NCBI RefSeq assembly: GCF_017948595.1
Contig: NZ_JAGFBV010000021.1
Location: 20,017 to 84,016 of the forward strand
Origin: Flavobacterium geliluteum
Lineage (GTDB): Bacteria; Bacteroidota; Bacteroidia; Flavobacteriales; Flavobacteriaceae
Direction: 5' to 3'
Length of the DNA stretch: 64,000 nucleotides
Each line of letters opens with the position of its first letter. The stretch's first letter is position 1. The position numbers and the translations under genes are program-made. Below, one piece after another: positions 25,822-35,300 of the stretch. Below the pieces are notes generated by a model. It was not told the origin of the DNA, did no database searches, and saw only the letters and a program-made list of their open reading frames with translations.

Positions 25822-26094
25822 ATGAAGAAAGTAAAAAAGGTTTTTGGTTACATTTTATTAATCGGTTGTATATTATTTGGATTAGTCCTTATTCTTGTTG
25901 TATTAGAAGTGATACCTCAAATTCAATACGAACTCAGCAAATCAAAATCCGAGGGTATTGGTTTCCTTTTTGGCAATGTGGTTGGGATCTTATTCTTTGT
26001 CTTGCTGTTAGTTTATTTCTCAAAATTAGCTTTAAGATTAATAAAGCCTAACGTTATGCCAGAGGAGACAATTGAAGATATTGGCAATCACTAG
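25822..26094 (+). CDS. Small two-helix membrane protein
   Basis: The 90-residue protein has two hydrophobic helices (about residues 8-30 and 50-70) separated by a polar loop (YELSKSKSEGIG), with a short acidic C-terminus. It is probably in the inner membrane. No family is recognised. It lies between two secreted orphans and may be co-transcribed with the next gene 32 bases downstream. Confidence 0.6.
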   Translation: MKKVKKVFGYILLIGCILFGLVLILVVLEVIPQIQYELSKSKSEGIGFLFGNVVGILFFVLLLVYFSKLALRLIKPNVMPEETIEDIGNH

Positions 26095-26126
26095 TACGTA
26101 TCTAAATCCTTTTTTTAAGTAGTATA

Positions 26127-26678
26127 ATGAAGAAATTAGTGTTGTTTTTTTTAATGATTGCCGCTTGTCCTGCTTTTTCTCAAATAAGTGAAGGACAGAA
26201 ATTTTGCGAGGAGACAAAAGAGGGGCCTTACTTTCCTGTGTCATTGATTAATTTTAATAAAAAGGTTTTTTGGTATACTGATTTTTATAAAGAAACAAAG
26301 GAAGAAGTAAAAATAATCAATGGTATAACATACACTCAACTTAAGCAGGAATGGAATAACGGAAAATCTAATCTATTGTATTACAGAGAAGAAAATGGGG
26401 TCGTTTTGCAGTATGATGAGGATATGAAAAAAGAGACTGTTCGGTACGATAATAGTTTTCCGGAAGGACATATCTGGAAAGCAGCCAACGGAAAAGATCA
26501 TTTTAAAATTCTTTCTTATAAAGGAGAATTGCGAACGCCCTATTGCGAGTATAAAAATTTATTGGTAATTGAGGCTCATGTGAGTTATGGCCATTTTAAT
26601 TTTTATTATTTAAAAGGACACGGCTACATAGGAGCAACAAAAGACGGAAAGATAGTTTCGTGTATTTCTCCCGAATGA
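26127..26678 (+). CDS. Secreted orphan protein
   Basis: The 183-residue protein has a clear signal peptide (MKKLVLFFLMIAACPAFSQI, cleavage expected after AFS). The mature part holds several Trp, Tyr and Gly residues, including a HIWKAANGKDHF segment, which suggests a compact beta-rich secreted domain. No family is recognised. A good terminator follows, so this is the last gene of the small cluster. Confidence 0.65.
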   Translation: MKKLVLFFLMIAACPAFSQISEGQKFCEETKEGPYFPVSLINFNKKVFWYTDFYKETKEEVKIINGITYTQLKQEWNNGKSNLLYYREENGVVLQYDEDMKKETVRYDNSFPEGHIWKAANGKDHFKILSYKGELRTPYCEYKNLLVIEAHVSYGHFNFYYLKGHGYIGATKDGKIVSCISPE

Positions 26679-26716
26679 TCGACAAATGTTCTTGTAAGCA
26701 TAAAAAAAAGAGTTTT

Positions 26717-26750
26717 AAAATCCTATTTTCTTTGAGATAGGATTTTTTTA
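26717..26750 (+). terminator. Terminator of the orphan cluster
   Basis: Arms AAAATCCTAT (26717-26726) and ATAGGATTTT (26737-26746) form a perfect 10-bp stem followed by T residues. Confidence 0.85.
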
Positions 26751-26752
26751 TG

Positions 26753-27198
26753 TCTAAATTCAAAATGTTAACATATAGTTAATTATGAAAATTAAAGCGA
26801 TAATTATATAACTCAAAAAGATTGGTTTTAAACGAATTTTGACCTGTAGTTTTCTATCTACGGCAGATTATCCTTTTGTTCTGCCCAATCTGGGGCATCC
26901 AAAAAAGGATATAAAAGCGTAATGCGCTATACCAACCTGTACGTTTACAGTAAAGATCGATCTAAAGAAAATAAAGGCAAAATCATTGCACTTTTTTGCA
27001 AAAGACATACCCTATTTTGGTACACCTGACACTTAATAAGTAGCTGTTGTAAACACCTTATTGAGCAGGGTTGTGGTGCCAATATAGCTGTTGCCTTGCC
27101 ATGATCAGGAATGTTATTCCTGAAGTCTGTTTTCTTTTGTTAGCATTGATAGAAAACCATTAAATAAAGAGGCTCTAAATCATTAAAAAAATACAATT
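26753..27198. other. Non-coding spacer with a possible gene remnant
   Basis: No full gene is visible. Around 26860-27029 the base composition is less AT-rich, and a plus-strand frame without clear start context stays open for about 55 codons. It contains an ATG at 26923 and ends with TGA. It could be a relic or a regulatory leader of the DUF5661-like gene at 27199. No promoter consensus was found. Confidence 0.3.
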
Positions 27199-27846
27199 AT
27201 GGGAACAAAAAGTGGTACTTATCAAGACGTCTATATAAAAAGAGACAATGAAATGGTTAGCTTAAAGAAAGACGTGACAGATTTTTGCGAAAAATACATT
27301 AAACCGGTACATCCCGAAAATTGGGATTGGTCTGTACGTGATTTTGATACTCCTGAAAACGATCCGACAAGTGCTGAGGCACGTGCAATAGGCAATGTGA
27401 TCCTGAGCGATTTGAACGAAAATGTGTCGACAGATGTTGATTTGTCTACAATGAATAATGTCGAGTCGATAAAAGCATATCTGAATCCAAACAGCAAACA
27501 TGAACCTTTTAATATGAGGGAATTTGCTTTTGCCCTAAAAGTAGAACTCGAACACGGAAAAATTAAAGATGTTAATGTAACCAACAATCATCCTTTTTTG
27601 ACAGCCATGATCGCATTGGCTCACATGACCGAGACATTAACCTATTATCAGCGCCTGAAAGTGATGGAAGCCGAAGGGGAAATCTACGAAATCATGCGCA
27701 AAATAGAAGCCACAACATCTGAAAAAGAAAAGTGGTACAAGCAACTTATGGAAGCCGAAGAAGAGCTGAAAGAAGCCAGATCAGGTCTTGATGACCGTTT
27801 AGAACGAATGGACGATATACCTACTTTGACCATTATTGGCGACTAA
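27199..27846 (+). CDS. DUF5661-like protein with C-terminal coiled coil
   Basis: The 215-residue soluble protein has a middle segment (about residues 108-155) with FALKVELEHG, a short NVTNNHPF stretch, then IALAHMTE and YYQRLKVMEAE. This is the pattern of DUF5661 proteins. The remainder (about 160-205) is a strongly charged heptad-like coiled coil. The family has no known activity. It sits beside several stress-type small proteins (acidic protein, YciF-like), so a role in stress conditions is inferred. The family match is from memory. Confidence 0.65.
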   Translation: MGTKSGTYQDVYIKRDNEMVSLKKDVTDFCEKYIKPVHPENWDWSVRDFDTPENDPTSAEARAIGNVILSDLNENVSTDVDLSTMNNVESIKAYLNPNSKHEPFNMREFAFALKVELEHGKIKDVNVTNNHPFLTAMIALAHMTETLTYYQRLKVMEAEGEIYEIMRKIEATTSEKEKWYKQLMEAEEELKEARSGLDDRLERMDDIPTLTIIGD

Positions 27847-27867
27847 ACATTGTGATATAAAACCCAA

Positions 27868-27896
27868 AAAAACCGTTAGACAGCTAACGGTTTTTT
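27868..27896. terminator. Bidirectional terminator between convergent genes
   Basis: AACCGTTAG (27871-27879) pairs with CTAACGGTT (27884-27892) around a 4-nt loop, with A-run and T-run flanks. Confidence 0.88.
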
Positions 27897-27923
27897 TGTT
27901 GAGGAGAAGTTGTAAAACAACTT

Positions 27924-28412
27924 TTAGAATTTTCGGGGATCGTTGTCAGGAATTTTTTCTTCTATAGCATCATCTTCTTCCATTTCGTCATCTTCCATTT
28001 CGTCTTCGTCGTCTTGATCAAGGTCTTCTAAATCTTCTGTTTCATCAAAATCATCCTCAAGAATATCGCTGGGATTATCCAGTTCATCATTTTCTTCTTC
28101 CAAATCCTCTTCGTCTATTTCGTCATATTGCAAATCCTGATCGGTATGAAAATCATCGTCCAAATCTTCCATATCGTCTTCGTCATTGGTAATTTGCTCC
28201 TTGCCCGGATCAGTCTGTTTAGGATCGTAACTGTTACGTACCGTATAACCAAGCTCGGCAGCTTCTGTATTGCTTTGAGGAGTAGGAGTATGTTTTGCCT
28301 TCTCGTTATCATAGCTGGCTTTTTCCGGCCAGATGTTTTTATGAGTCGGCTGGGTGTTTCCAGTTTCTCTATTCTCTCTTAAGATGCTGTTTTTTTGTGT
28401 TGTAGTTTGCAT
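27924..28412 (-). CDS. Highly acidic low-complexity protein
   Basis: The 162-residue protein has a polar N-terminal third rich in Asn, Thr and Gln, and a C-terminal two thirds almost entirely Asp and Glu (for example DEIDEEDLEEENDELD and EDDEMEEDDAIEEK). There is no signal peptide or membrane segment, and it is probably disordered. It resembles the acidic protein at 62114-62482 in style. Its promoter region shares a two-part element with the operon containing that gene. The function is unknown. Confidence 0.7.
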   Translation of the reverse strand: MQTTTQKNSILRENRETGNTQPTHKNIWPEKASYDNEKAKHTPTPQSNTEAAELGYTVRNSYDPKQTDPGKEQITNDEDDMEDLDDDFHTDQDLQYDEIDEEDLEEENDELDNPSDILEDDFDETEDLEDLDQDDEDEMEDDEMEEDDAIEEKIPDNDPRKF

Positions 28413-28443
28413 GATAATTTGTTTTTAATTGTTTTGTGTTTTA

Positions 28444-28511
28444 CAAATCTAGTCAAGAACAGGAGGGGTTGTATTATAGAATTTTAATTGTCAATTCTAT
28501 AATTAACAGCT
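28444..28511 (-). promoter_or_regulatory. Two-part upstream element of the acidic gene, shared with 62.7 kb
   Basis: On the minus strand the order is AGCTGTTAATTAT (28499-28511), then TAGATTTG (28444-28451), a TAnnTTTG -7 match about 32 bases from the ATG. The operon at 62.6 kb has the same two blocks with the same 55-nt offset and a closely similar leader between -7 and start codon. Conservation at two loci argues for a regulatory site. Confidence 0.65.
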
Positions 28512-28604
28512 GTTTAGGATGTAAAATAAGAACTTAATGATATAACAAGAGCCGTAGTAATCCGACTACTTTTATCAAATATTAATGTAAAAAAAATAGT
28601 CATT

Positions 28605-29177
28605 ATGGAAACGAAAAGCAAACAAAAAAGCGCTCCAAAAAAAGACGCTAAAAAAAGCGTTTATACAAAACCAAAAGCAGATGCTGCATCTGGACTTACA
28701 GAATTGTTTGAAGACGGATTGAAAGATATTTATTGGGCAGAAAAAGCACTGACAAAAGCAATTCCGTTGATGGCAAAAAATGCTACATCTCCCGAGTTGA
28801 TTGATGCACTTAATAATCACTTAACCGAAACCGAAGATCAGGTAACACGCCTGGAAACTATTTTTGGTCTGATAGAAAAAAAAGCGGTTGCTAAAAAATG
28901 TGATGCCATGGCAGGACTGATCGAAGAAGGAAAAGGTATTATGGAAGAGACGGAGATAGGGGTTGTGCGTGATGCAGGCATTATAGCGGCGAGTCAGAAA
29001 ATAGAGCATTACGAAATTGCCACATACGGAACGTTGAGACAATTTGCCGAAACTTTAAACTTATTAGAAGTTGCAACATTGTTGCAGCATACTTTAGACG
29101 AAGAAAAAGACGCAGACAAAAAACTTACAGAAGTGGCTGTGAATGTCGTAAATCTTGAAGCTGCAGAGGAAAATTAA
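28605..29177 (+). CDS. YciF/DUF892 ferritin-like protein
   Basis: The 190-residue protein has a Lys-rich tail (residues 4-25) and then the DUF892 four-helix domain. Recognisable blocks are LFEDGLKDIYWAEKAL, HLTETEDQVTRLETIF, QKIEHYEIATYGTLRQFA and LLQHTLDEEKDADKKL. The Glu and His residues form a di-iron ferritin-like centre in the YciF family. YciF proteins are stress-induced; their exact reaction is unclear. It is divergent from the acidic-protein gene, and the shared 190-base region holds the two-part element. Confidence 0.9.
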   Translation: METKSKQKSAPKKDAKKSVYTKPKADAASGLTELFEDGLKDIYWAEKALTKAIPLMAKNATSPELIDALNNHLTETEDQVTRLETIFGLIEKKAVAKKCDAMAGLIEEGKGIMEETEIGVVRDAGIIAASQKIEHYEIATYGTLRQFAETLNLLEVATLLQHTLDEEKDADKKLTEVAVNVVNLEAAEEN

Positions 29178-29245
29178 TTTTCTAAAACCTTAAAAAGTAC
29201 AATCTTACGGTTGTGCATTTTTATAACTTTCTTACCCTTATAATC

Positions 29246-29587
29246 ATGAAAAAAGAATATTCAAAACACGAAGTCAATTATATAGAGAAATATCAAAATG
29301 AAGGATATACCACCAATTTTTTGTTTGATAAAGGATGCCTGGTCGATTCTGAAACCAAATATGCTTATCAGCCTGACGAAATTTTTATTGTAGCCCATCA
29401 TCGTTACGAAGGCATGAGCGATCCTGATGATATGTCTATTTTGTATGTAATAAACACTAAGGATCAGAAACGAGGTACACATTTAATAGGATATGGCCCA
29501 ATGGCTGATCTGGAAGAGGCAGAGTTTTTTAAAGATATTCCCGAAGAAAATTATTCTAAGAATGTCGATATTGATGAACTTACATAA
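29246..29587 (+). CDS. Small conserved protein often labelled phosphoribosylpyrophosphate synthetase
   Basis: The start at 29246 (MKKEYSKHEVNYIEKY) is preferred to 29213, which adds a non-homologous hydrophobic stretch. The 113-residue protein has the pattern of a small Bacteroidota family: YTTNFLFDKGCLVD, then PDEIFIVAHHRYEGMSDPDDMSILYVI and a GTHLIGYG block. Databases often call this family phosphoribosylpyrophosphate synthetase, but it lacks the PRPP-binding motif and is too short, so the name is misleading. The function is unknown. Confidence 0.75.
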   Translation: MKKEYSKHEVNYIEKYQNEGYTTNFLFDKGCLVDSETKYAYQPDEIFIVAHHRYEGMSDPDDMSILYVINTKDQKRGTHLIGYGPMADLEEAEFFKDIPEENYSKNVDIDELT

Positions 29588-29867
29588 TACATCAAATTAG
29601 ACTATCATAACTATCATCATAAATGATTATAATAAATTTCAATTTGGTTGGAAGCAGCTGTTTTCGGAACGATTCTGAGGCAGCTGTTTTTTTATATAGA
29701 AAAAACAAAAAGTAGTTTCCTATTAATTTTGAAAGATATCCTGATAATTGTATAACGAATTGATTAGCAATAAGTATGAAATTTGAATAATCAAATAATG
29801 AATCAAAATCAAAGCCGTGTATGTGTATGTAAACAGTTATGCACCGCTTTGTTTAAATCATATCAAC

Positions 29868-30701
29868 ATGAAAAATCTATACTTAAATACAGGCGGATTC
29901 AATGCTATCTTTACCGATCTTAAAGAAAGTTTTGATGGCGAGTTAACGGCTAACAACAACGAACATAATTTGGCCATAAAAACCAAATTTGCGCAAGGCA
30001 ACATCAGTGGTGTGAGTTTTGACAAAGAAATTTCGTTTATGCATTTTGACATTGTTTTTTATAATGATGTTACGCTTAGTATAGAGTCAATTCAGACCGC
30101 TCCTGTGTTTTTTGCGTATTGCGAAGAAGGCAGTTTAACACACAGTTTTGGTGTTAGCGGGGATAAAAAAAGCATTAAAAGACAACAATCCGGGATTTTG
30201 AGCAACACAGCTTCTATCAATAGTGTTTTGCATTTTGAAAGTCATAAAAGAGTTCAGTTTTCACTTATCGTAGTGCCTACTATTTGTGAGAAGAATGAAA
30301 ATTCAGTATTTATTTCACAACTAAAAAAAATGTTTACCAACGAGTCCGGTAATTACATTTATTTAGGTGCTGAAAACGCAAAAATCAGCATGAAAATGAA
30401 AGAACTTAAAACAGTCTCTGAAAAAAGAATAGCCAGAGGTTTGCTTAAGAAAAAGCAGATTTTAAAAAGCATTATCGAAATGGAGATAGCGCAACATAGT
30501 TATAATTATCTAAAAGTGCTTGATCCTATCATGAACCTTGCTACCCGACAAATTACCGAAATAAAGAAATTATCGCACTTTAATCTACAGGAAGCAATTT
30601 CTTCCTCGAGATTGGTCAGCAAAAATTATTTTCCTCGTATTTTTAAAGAAAAACAATTGTTTTCTATCCATAAACTATACAGCCAGAAATTAGCTAGCTA
30701 A
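29868..30701 (+). pseudogene. AraC-like regulator lacking the first helix-turn-helix
   Basis: The start at 29868 (MKNLYLNTGG) is preferred to 29817. The frame of 277 residues has an N-terminal AraC-type sensor domain and a helical linker (about 175-235). A full-length member should then have two HTH units over about 100 residues. Here the linker is followed almost at once by a stretch resembling only the second HTH (NLQEAISSSRLVSKNYFPRIFKEK). About 50 residues seem to be missing without loss of frame. It is either an inactive remnant or a protein that no longer binds DNA normally. The comparison rests on remembered family layout. Confidence 0.5.
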
Positions 30702-30730
30702 AAAAAGCCTCCGATATTATTCAATTTTAG

Positions 30731-30762
30731 AAAAAACAGCTCTGCAAAGCTGTTTTTTTTGT
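30731..30762 (+). terminator. Terminator after the AraC-like gene
   Basis: AAAAAACAGCT (30731-30741) pairs perfectly with AGCTGTTTTTT (30748-30758) around a 6-nt loop, followed by further T. Confidence 0.88.
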
Positions 30763-31087
30763 TTTAAAATGGATGAGTTTTACATTCGATTATTTTATAA
30801 ATCAGAAGTTTGGGGTTTAAAATCAGATATTTTCTTTTAAAGAAATAATTAAAAAAAAATAAAAGATGTTTAAAAAAAGTGAAGGATATTAGATGTTTTT
30901 TTAAGTATAATGTGGGAATTATGTAACTTTTTTAAAGTCTAATAAAACAATCCTTAACTTTTTTTTTATAAATTTGGCGCCTTACACACTATTTTGTAAG
31001 CGAATTTAATGTTCCGAAGCAAAATTACTTTTATTGAACCGAATTTTATTTTAAAATAATTTAATTCATAACGTTTTAACCTAAAAA
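30763..31087 (+). promoter_or_regulatory. Promoter region of the phosphorelay operon
   Basis: This AT-rich 325-base spacer has no coding frame. TAAATTTG at 30969-30976 matches TAnnTTTG and would give a leader of about 105 nt before the first kinase gene. No TTG is seen at the ideal -33 distance. Confidence 0.35.
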
Positions 31088-32308
31088 ATGGTATTAATTG
31101 TAGATGATATTCGGGCCAACATAATTGCCTTAAAAAAAACTTTAGAGCTGCATGAGATTAATGTAGATACTGCAGAATCTGGTGAAGAGGCTTTGAAGAA
31201 AATTCTGAAGACCAATTATTTCCTCATCATAATGGACGTTCAGATGCCTGGACTGGATGGTTTTGAAGTAGTAAAAATTCTCTCAGGAAATAAAAGAACA
31301 AAAGATATTCCGGTCATTTTTTTGTCAGCGATTAATATCGAAAAAAAATATATCTTTAAAGGATATGAAACTGGGGCAGTTGATTATGTAACAAAACCGG
31401 TTGATATTGATTTGCTTATTCTAAAAGTAAAGACATTCCTGAAACTTTATGAGCAAAAAAACGAGTTGAAAGTGATGAAAGATTTGCTTTCGAAGGAAAT
31501 AAAAATTCGGAAAGAAGCTCAGGATAATCTCGAAATAAAAATCATCGAAAGAACCAAAGAACTGGTTTTAAAAAACGAAGAATTAGAATTGAAAAATCAT
31601 GAATTACAGCAGTTTGCATGGGTAGTTTCGCATGATTTGAATGAACCCGTGAGGAAGATTCAAATTTTCATCAAAATTATAAAAGAATTATATTTGATTG
31701 ATGATAAAAAAGCTATCGATTATGTAGACAGAACCATAAAATCGGCAGAGAGAATGCAAACTCTTATTACCGATTTGCTTGCTTATTCTAGATTGTCATC
31801 CAAGGTTCAGCCCGAGAAAACCGATCTTAATGAAGTTTTACAAGAAGTACTCTCTGATTTTGATTATCTGATAGAGCGAAAAAAAGCGATCATAAAAACG
31901 GGTGCGCTTCCTATAATAGACAGTATTCCGAGTCAATTGCGACAGGTTTTTCAAAACTTGATTGGTAATGCGCTTAAATTTTCCAGAAATGAAGAGGTTC
32001 CTATTATCAAAATCACTTCAGAGCTGATAAAGACCAAAGAATTTGATGCAGAAATTTCTCCCGACGGTGAATATTGCAGAATAATAGTTTCGGATAACGG
32101 AATTGGTTTTGACGAAATCTATTTAGACCGAATTTTTATTATTTTTCAAAGTCTCAACGACCGACAAACTTACGAAGGAACCGGGATAGGTTTGGCAATT
32201 GCCAAAAAAATAATGGAAAAACACAACGGACTCATAACCGCCAAAAGTCAAGTAGGCAAAGGAGCGAGCTTTATTATGGTGCTTCCTTTAAAATATGATA
32301 ATAAATAA
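31088..32308 (+). CDS. Hybrid response regulator-histidine kinase (REC-HisKA-HATPase)
   Basis: The 406-residue cytoplasmic protein begins with a receiver domain (phospho-acceptor Asp50 in IIMDVQMPGLDGF; conserved Lys103 in YVTKPVD). A coiled coil (about 122-175), a HisKA dimerisation domain with His182 in WVVSHDLNEP, and an HATPase domain with DNGIGFD and GTGIGLAI follow. It lacks membrane segments, so it is activated by phosphotransfer to its receiver. It is the first gene of a five-gene set and precedes the large hybrid kinase by 14 bases. Confidence 0.92.
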   Translation: MVLIVDDIRANIIALKKTLELHEINVDTAESGEEALKKILKTNYFLIIMDVQMPGLDGFEVVKILSGNKRTKDIPVIFLSAINIEKKYIFKGYETGAVDYVTKPVDIDLLILKVKTFLKLYEQKNELKVMKDLLSKEIKIRKEAQDNLEIKIIERTKELVLKNEELELKNHELQQFAWVVSHDLNEPVRKIQIFIKIIKELYLIDDKKAIDYVDRTIKSAERMQTLITDLLAYSRLSSKVQPEKTDLNEVLQEVLSDFDYLIERKKAIIKTGALPIIDSIPSQLRQVFQNLIGNALKFSRNEEVPIIKITSELIKTKEFDAEISPDGEYCRIIVSDNGIGFDEIYLDRIFIIFQSLNDRQTYEGTGIGLAIAKKIMEKHNGLITAKSQVGKGASFIMVLPLKYDNK

Positions 32309-32322
32309 TTGATTTACTGTCT

Positions 32323-35300
32323 ATGAAAAGTAATTTTAAAAGAAATTTATTAATAAGCACAATGGGTTCATTGCTTATTTTGACGATTAGTTCTACTGCT
32401 TCATTTTTGAGTATCAGAAGTTTACTAAATAGTAATAGTTTGGTAAATCATACTCAAAGTGTTATTTATAATTTAAATGAAGGTGCCTCGATCATTACAG
32501 AAGCACAATCCTATATGCGAGGTTATTTAATTACTGGTGAAGAGCAATTTTTGACCAAATACAATGAGGCAGAAAAAGAATCAAACATCTATTTTGACAA
32601 ACTCGATGAGCTGACAATTGATAATGTTTTGCAGCAAAAAACACTGGAAGATTTAAAACCCTTACGCCTTAATTTTTTTAAATATTTAAACAATCAAATT
32701 GTAAAAAAACAACTTAATAAAAAAGTCACAGATTTTGACCTTGCAGAAGGAAAAAGAATGATTGAAGAGTTAAAAAATTATTTTAGACGTATTGAAAACA
32801 CAGAACAAGTACTTTTAAAAGAGCGAAATGAAAATTCTGAACGCTATGGTAATTATAGTTTTGTACTCATTGTAGTAGCCTTTTTTGTTGCTTTTTTTAT
32901 TTCTATTATTTTTATAATCAGGATTTTAAGAGATTTTAATCAACGTGCTTTTTTGCAACACGAACTCGAAATAAAAAATAAAGAAACAGCCCAAAGAATT
33001 GAGGCGATAAGTGCCATAGCAACCAATATTTCTAATGGTAATTATGACATTCGCATAGACGATACTAAATCTGATGCGTTAGGAAATGTGGGAGAATCGC
33101 TCAATAATATGGGTATTTCTCTAAAAAAATCTTTTACTTTATTATCAGAAAAAGAGTGGATGCAGACTGGTATCGCAAAGCTTAATAATGTGATGTTGGG
33201 AGATAAATTAATGAATAAATTATCTAAAGATATCATTGAGTTTTTGTGCAGTTATACGAATAGCAGTGCAGGAGTTTTGTATGTTTTAGAAGGCGATGAG
33301 CTTGTGGCAACAGCTGGATATTGTTACATTCCTACCAAAAACAGAGAGCGCATTCAAAAAGGAGAAGGTTTGTTAGGGCAATCCATTATTTCAGGAAAAG
33401 TGTTAGAACTAAAAGAATTGTCTCCCGATAATATTCCGATCAATTATGCTTTGGGCGAGATAAAACCCACGCATGTTGTAGCAGTTCCTTTGCTCGACAA
33501 TAGGGTAGAAGGAGCACTGGAATTGGTTAGTATTTATGGCTTTACAGAACTTCATTTGGAGTTTTTGAGAATTATTTCGAATAATATCGGAATTGCGATA
33601 AAATCGACACAAAACAGAAAGCGTGTTCTGGAATTATTAGAAGAAACCAAATCACAATCTGAAGAATTGCGCATTCAGCATAGCGAATTAGAAGCCATAA
33701 ATTCTGAGTTGGAAGTACAGACCGAAAAATTGCAGGCGTCTGAAGAAGAACTTCGAGTGCAACAAGAAGAATTAGAACAGACCAACAAAGAACTTTCTGA
33801 GCGTAGTGTTTTATTAGAAGAAAAAAACACAGAAATTCAAAAGAAATCAGAAGCTTTGGAGGTTACAACTCGTTACAAATCAGAGTTTTTGGCCAATATG
33901 TCTCACGAATTAAGAACGCCTTTAAACTCGATTTTGTTGCTTAGCAGATTGTTATCTGAAAATAACAGTAAAGGCATGAATGAGGAGGAAATTGAGTTTG
34001 CCAAGGTGATTCAGAGTTCCGGAAATAGCTTACTGGCTTTGATTGATGAGATTTTGGATTTATCAAAAATCGAAGCAGGGAAGATGGAGCTTGAGTTTTT
34101 AGATGTTACTACCAAAGAAATAACAGATAGTTTATCTAATTTATTTACTCAGGTTGCCAAAGAAAAAAATATTGGTTTCGAAATTATTTTAAAAGAAGCG
34201 CCAGTTGTCATTAAAACAGATAAAATGCGTCTGGAGCAAATTTTGAAAAATTTAATTTCGAATGCTATAAAATTTACAGACAAAGGTTCGGTAAGTTTAG
34301 AAATAAAAATAAACGATGATGACGATCAGATCATTTGTTTTATAGTAAAAGATACAGGAATCGGAATCCCTTTAGACAAACAACCGCTTATTTTTGAAGC
34401 TTTTCAGCAGGCAGATGGCTCTACCAAACGTAAATACGGAGGAACAGGTCTCGGGTTGTCTATTAGTAGAGAATTGGCCAAATTGCTGAGAGGCGAAATA
34501 ATTTTACACAGCGACGAAGGAAAAGGAAGCAGTTTTACTTTATGTTTACCTGTTTTTGGTTCAGCGCTTAAAAAAGTCGTAGTAGACAAAATACCACCGA
34601 TAGAAATTACCGACACAGAATTTGAAGAGCTAAAAAAATTAAAAAACAAATACATTGCAAGTTTAGTTCCTGAAGAAATAGAGGACGATCGCGATACTAT
34701 TTTGCCCGGTGATAAAGTAATTTTAATCGTAGAAGATGATATTAACTTTGCAAAGTCATTATTGGCTTTTAGCCGTAAAAAAGGATATAAAGGGGTGGTC
34801 TCGGTAAGAGGTGATTATGCCTTAAATTTTGCACTTCTTTACAAACCCGTGGGTGTTTTATTGGATATTGAACTTCCGATAAAAAGTGGTTGGGAAGTTT
34901 TGGATGAATTTAAAAATAATATGCAAACGAAACATATTCCCGTGCATATTATGTCTTCTCACAAACTCAAGCAGGAAAGTTTGTTAAAAGGCGCTGTAGA
35001 TTTCTTAGACAAACCAGTCGCTTTTGATAAAATTCCAGAGGTTTTCATGCGAATAGAACATATTATTAGCAAAGAATCGCAAAAGGTTTTGATTATAGAG
35101 GACAATCCGAAACACGCAAAAGCATTATCATATTTTTTAGAAACATACAATATCAACTCAGAAATTAAAAGTGAAGTAGCCGATGGTTTGGTGTCTTTAA
35201 ATAAAAATGATGTGGATTGTGTTATTCTGGATATGGGAATTCCGGATAAACATGCCTATCAGATTTTGGATGGTGTCAAGAAAAATCCGGGATTAGAGAA

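Noticed and set aside
29640..29695. Possible terminator with two CAGCTG copies
   Set aside because: The pairing outside the CAGCTG cores is poor, so hairpin strength is doubtful.
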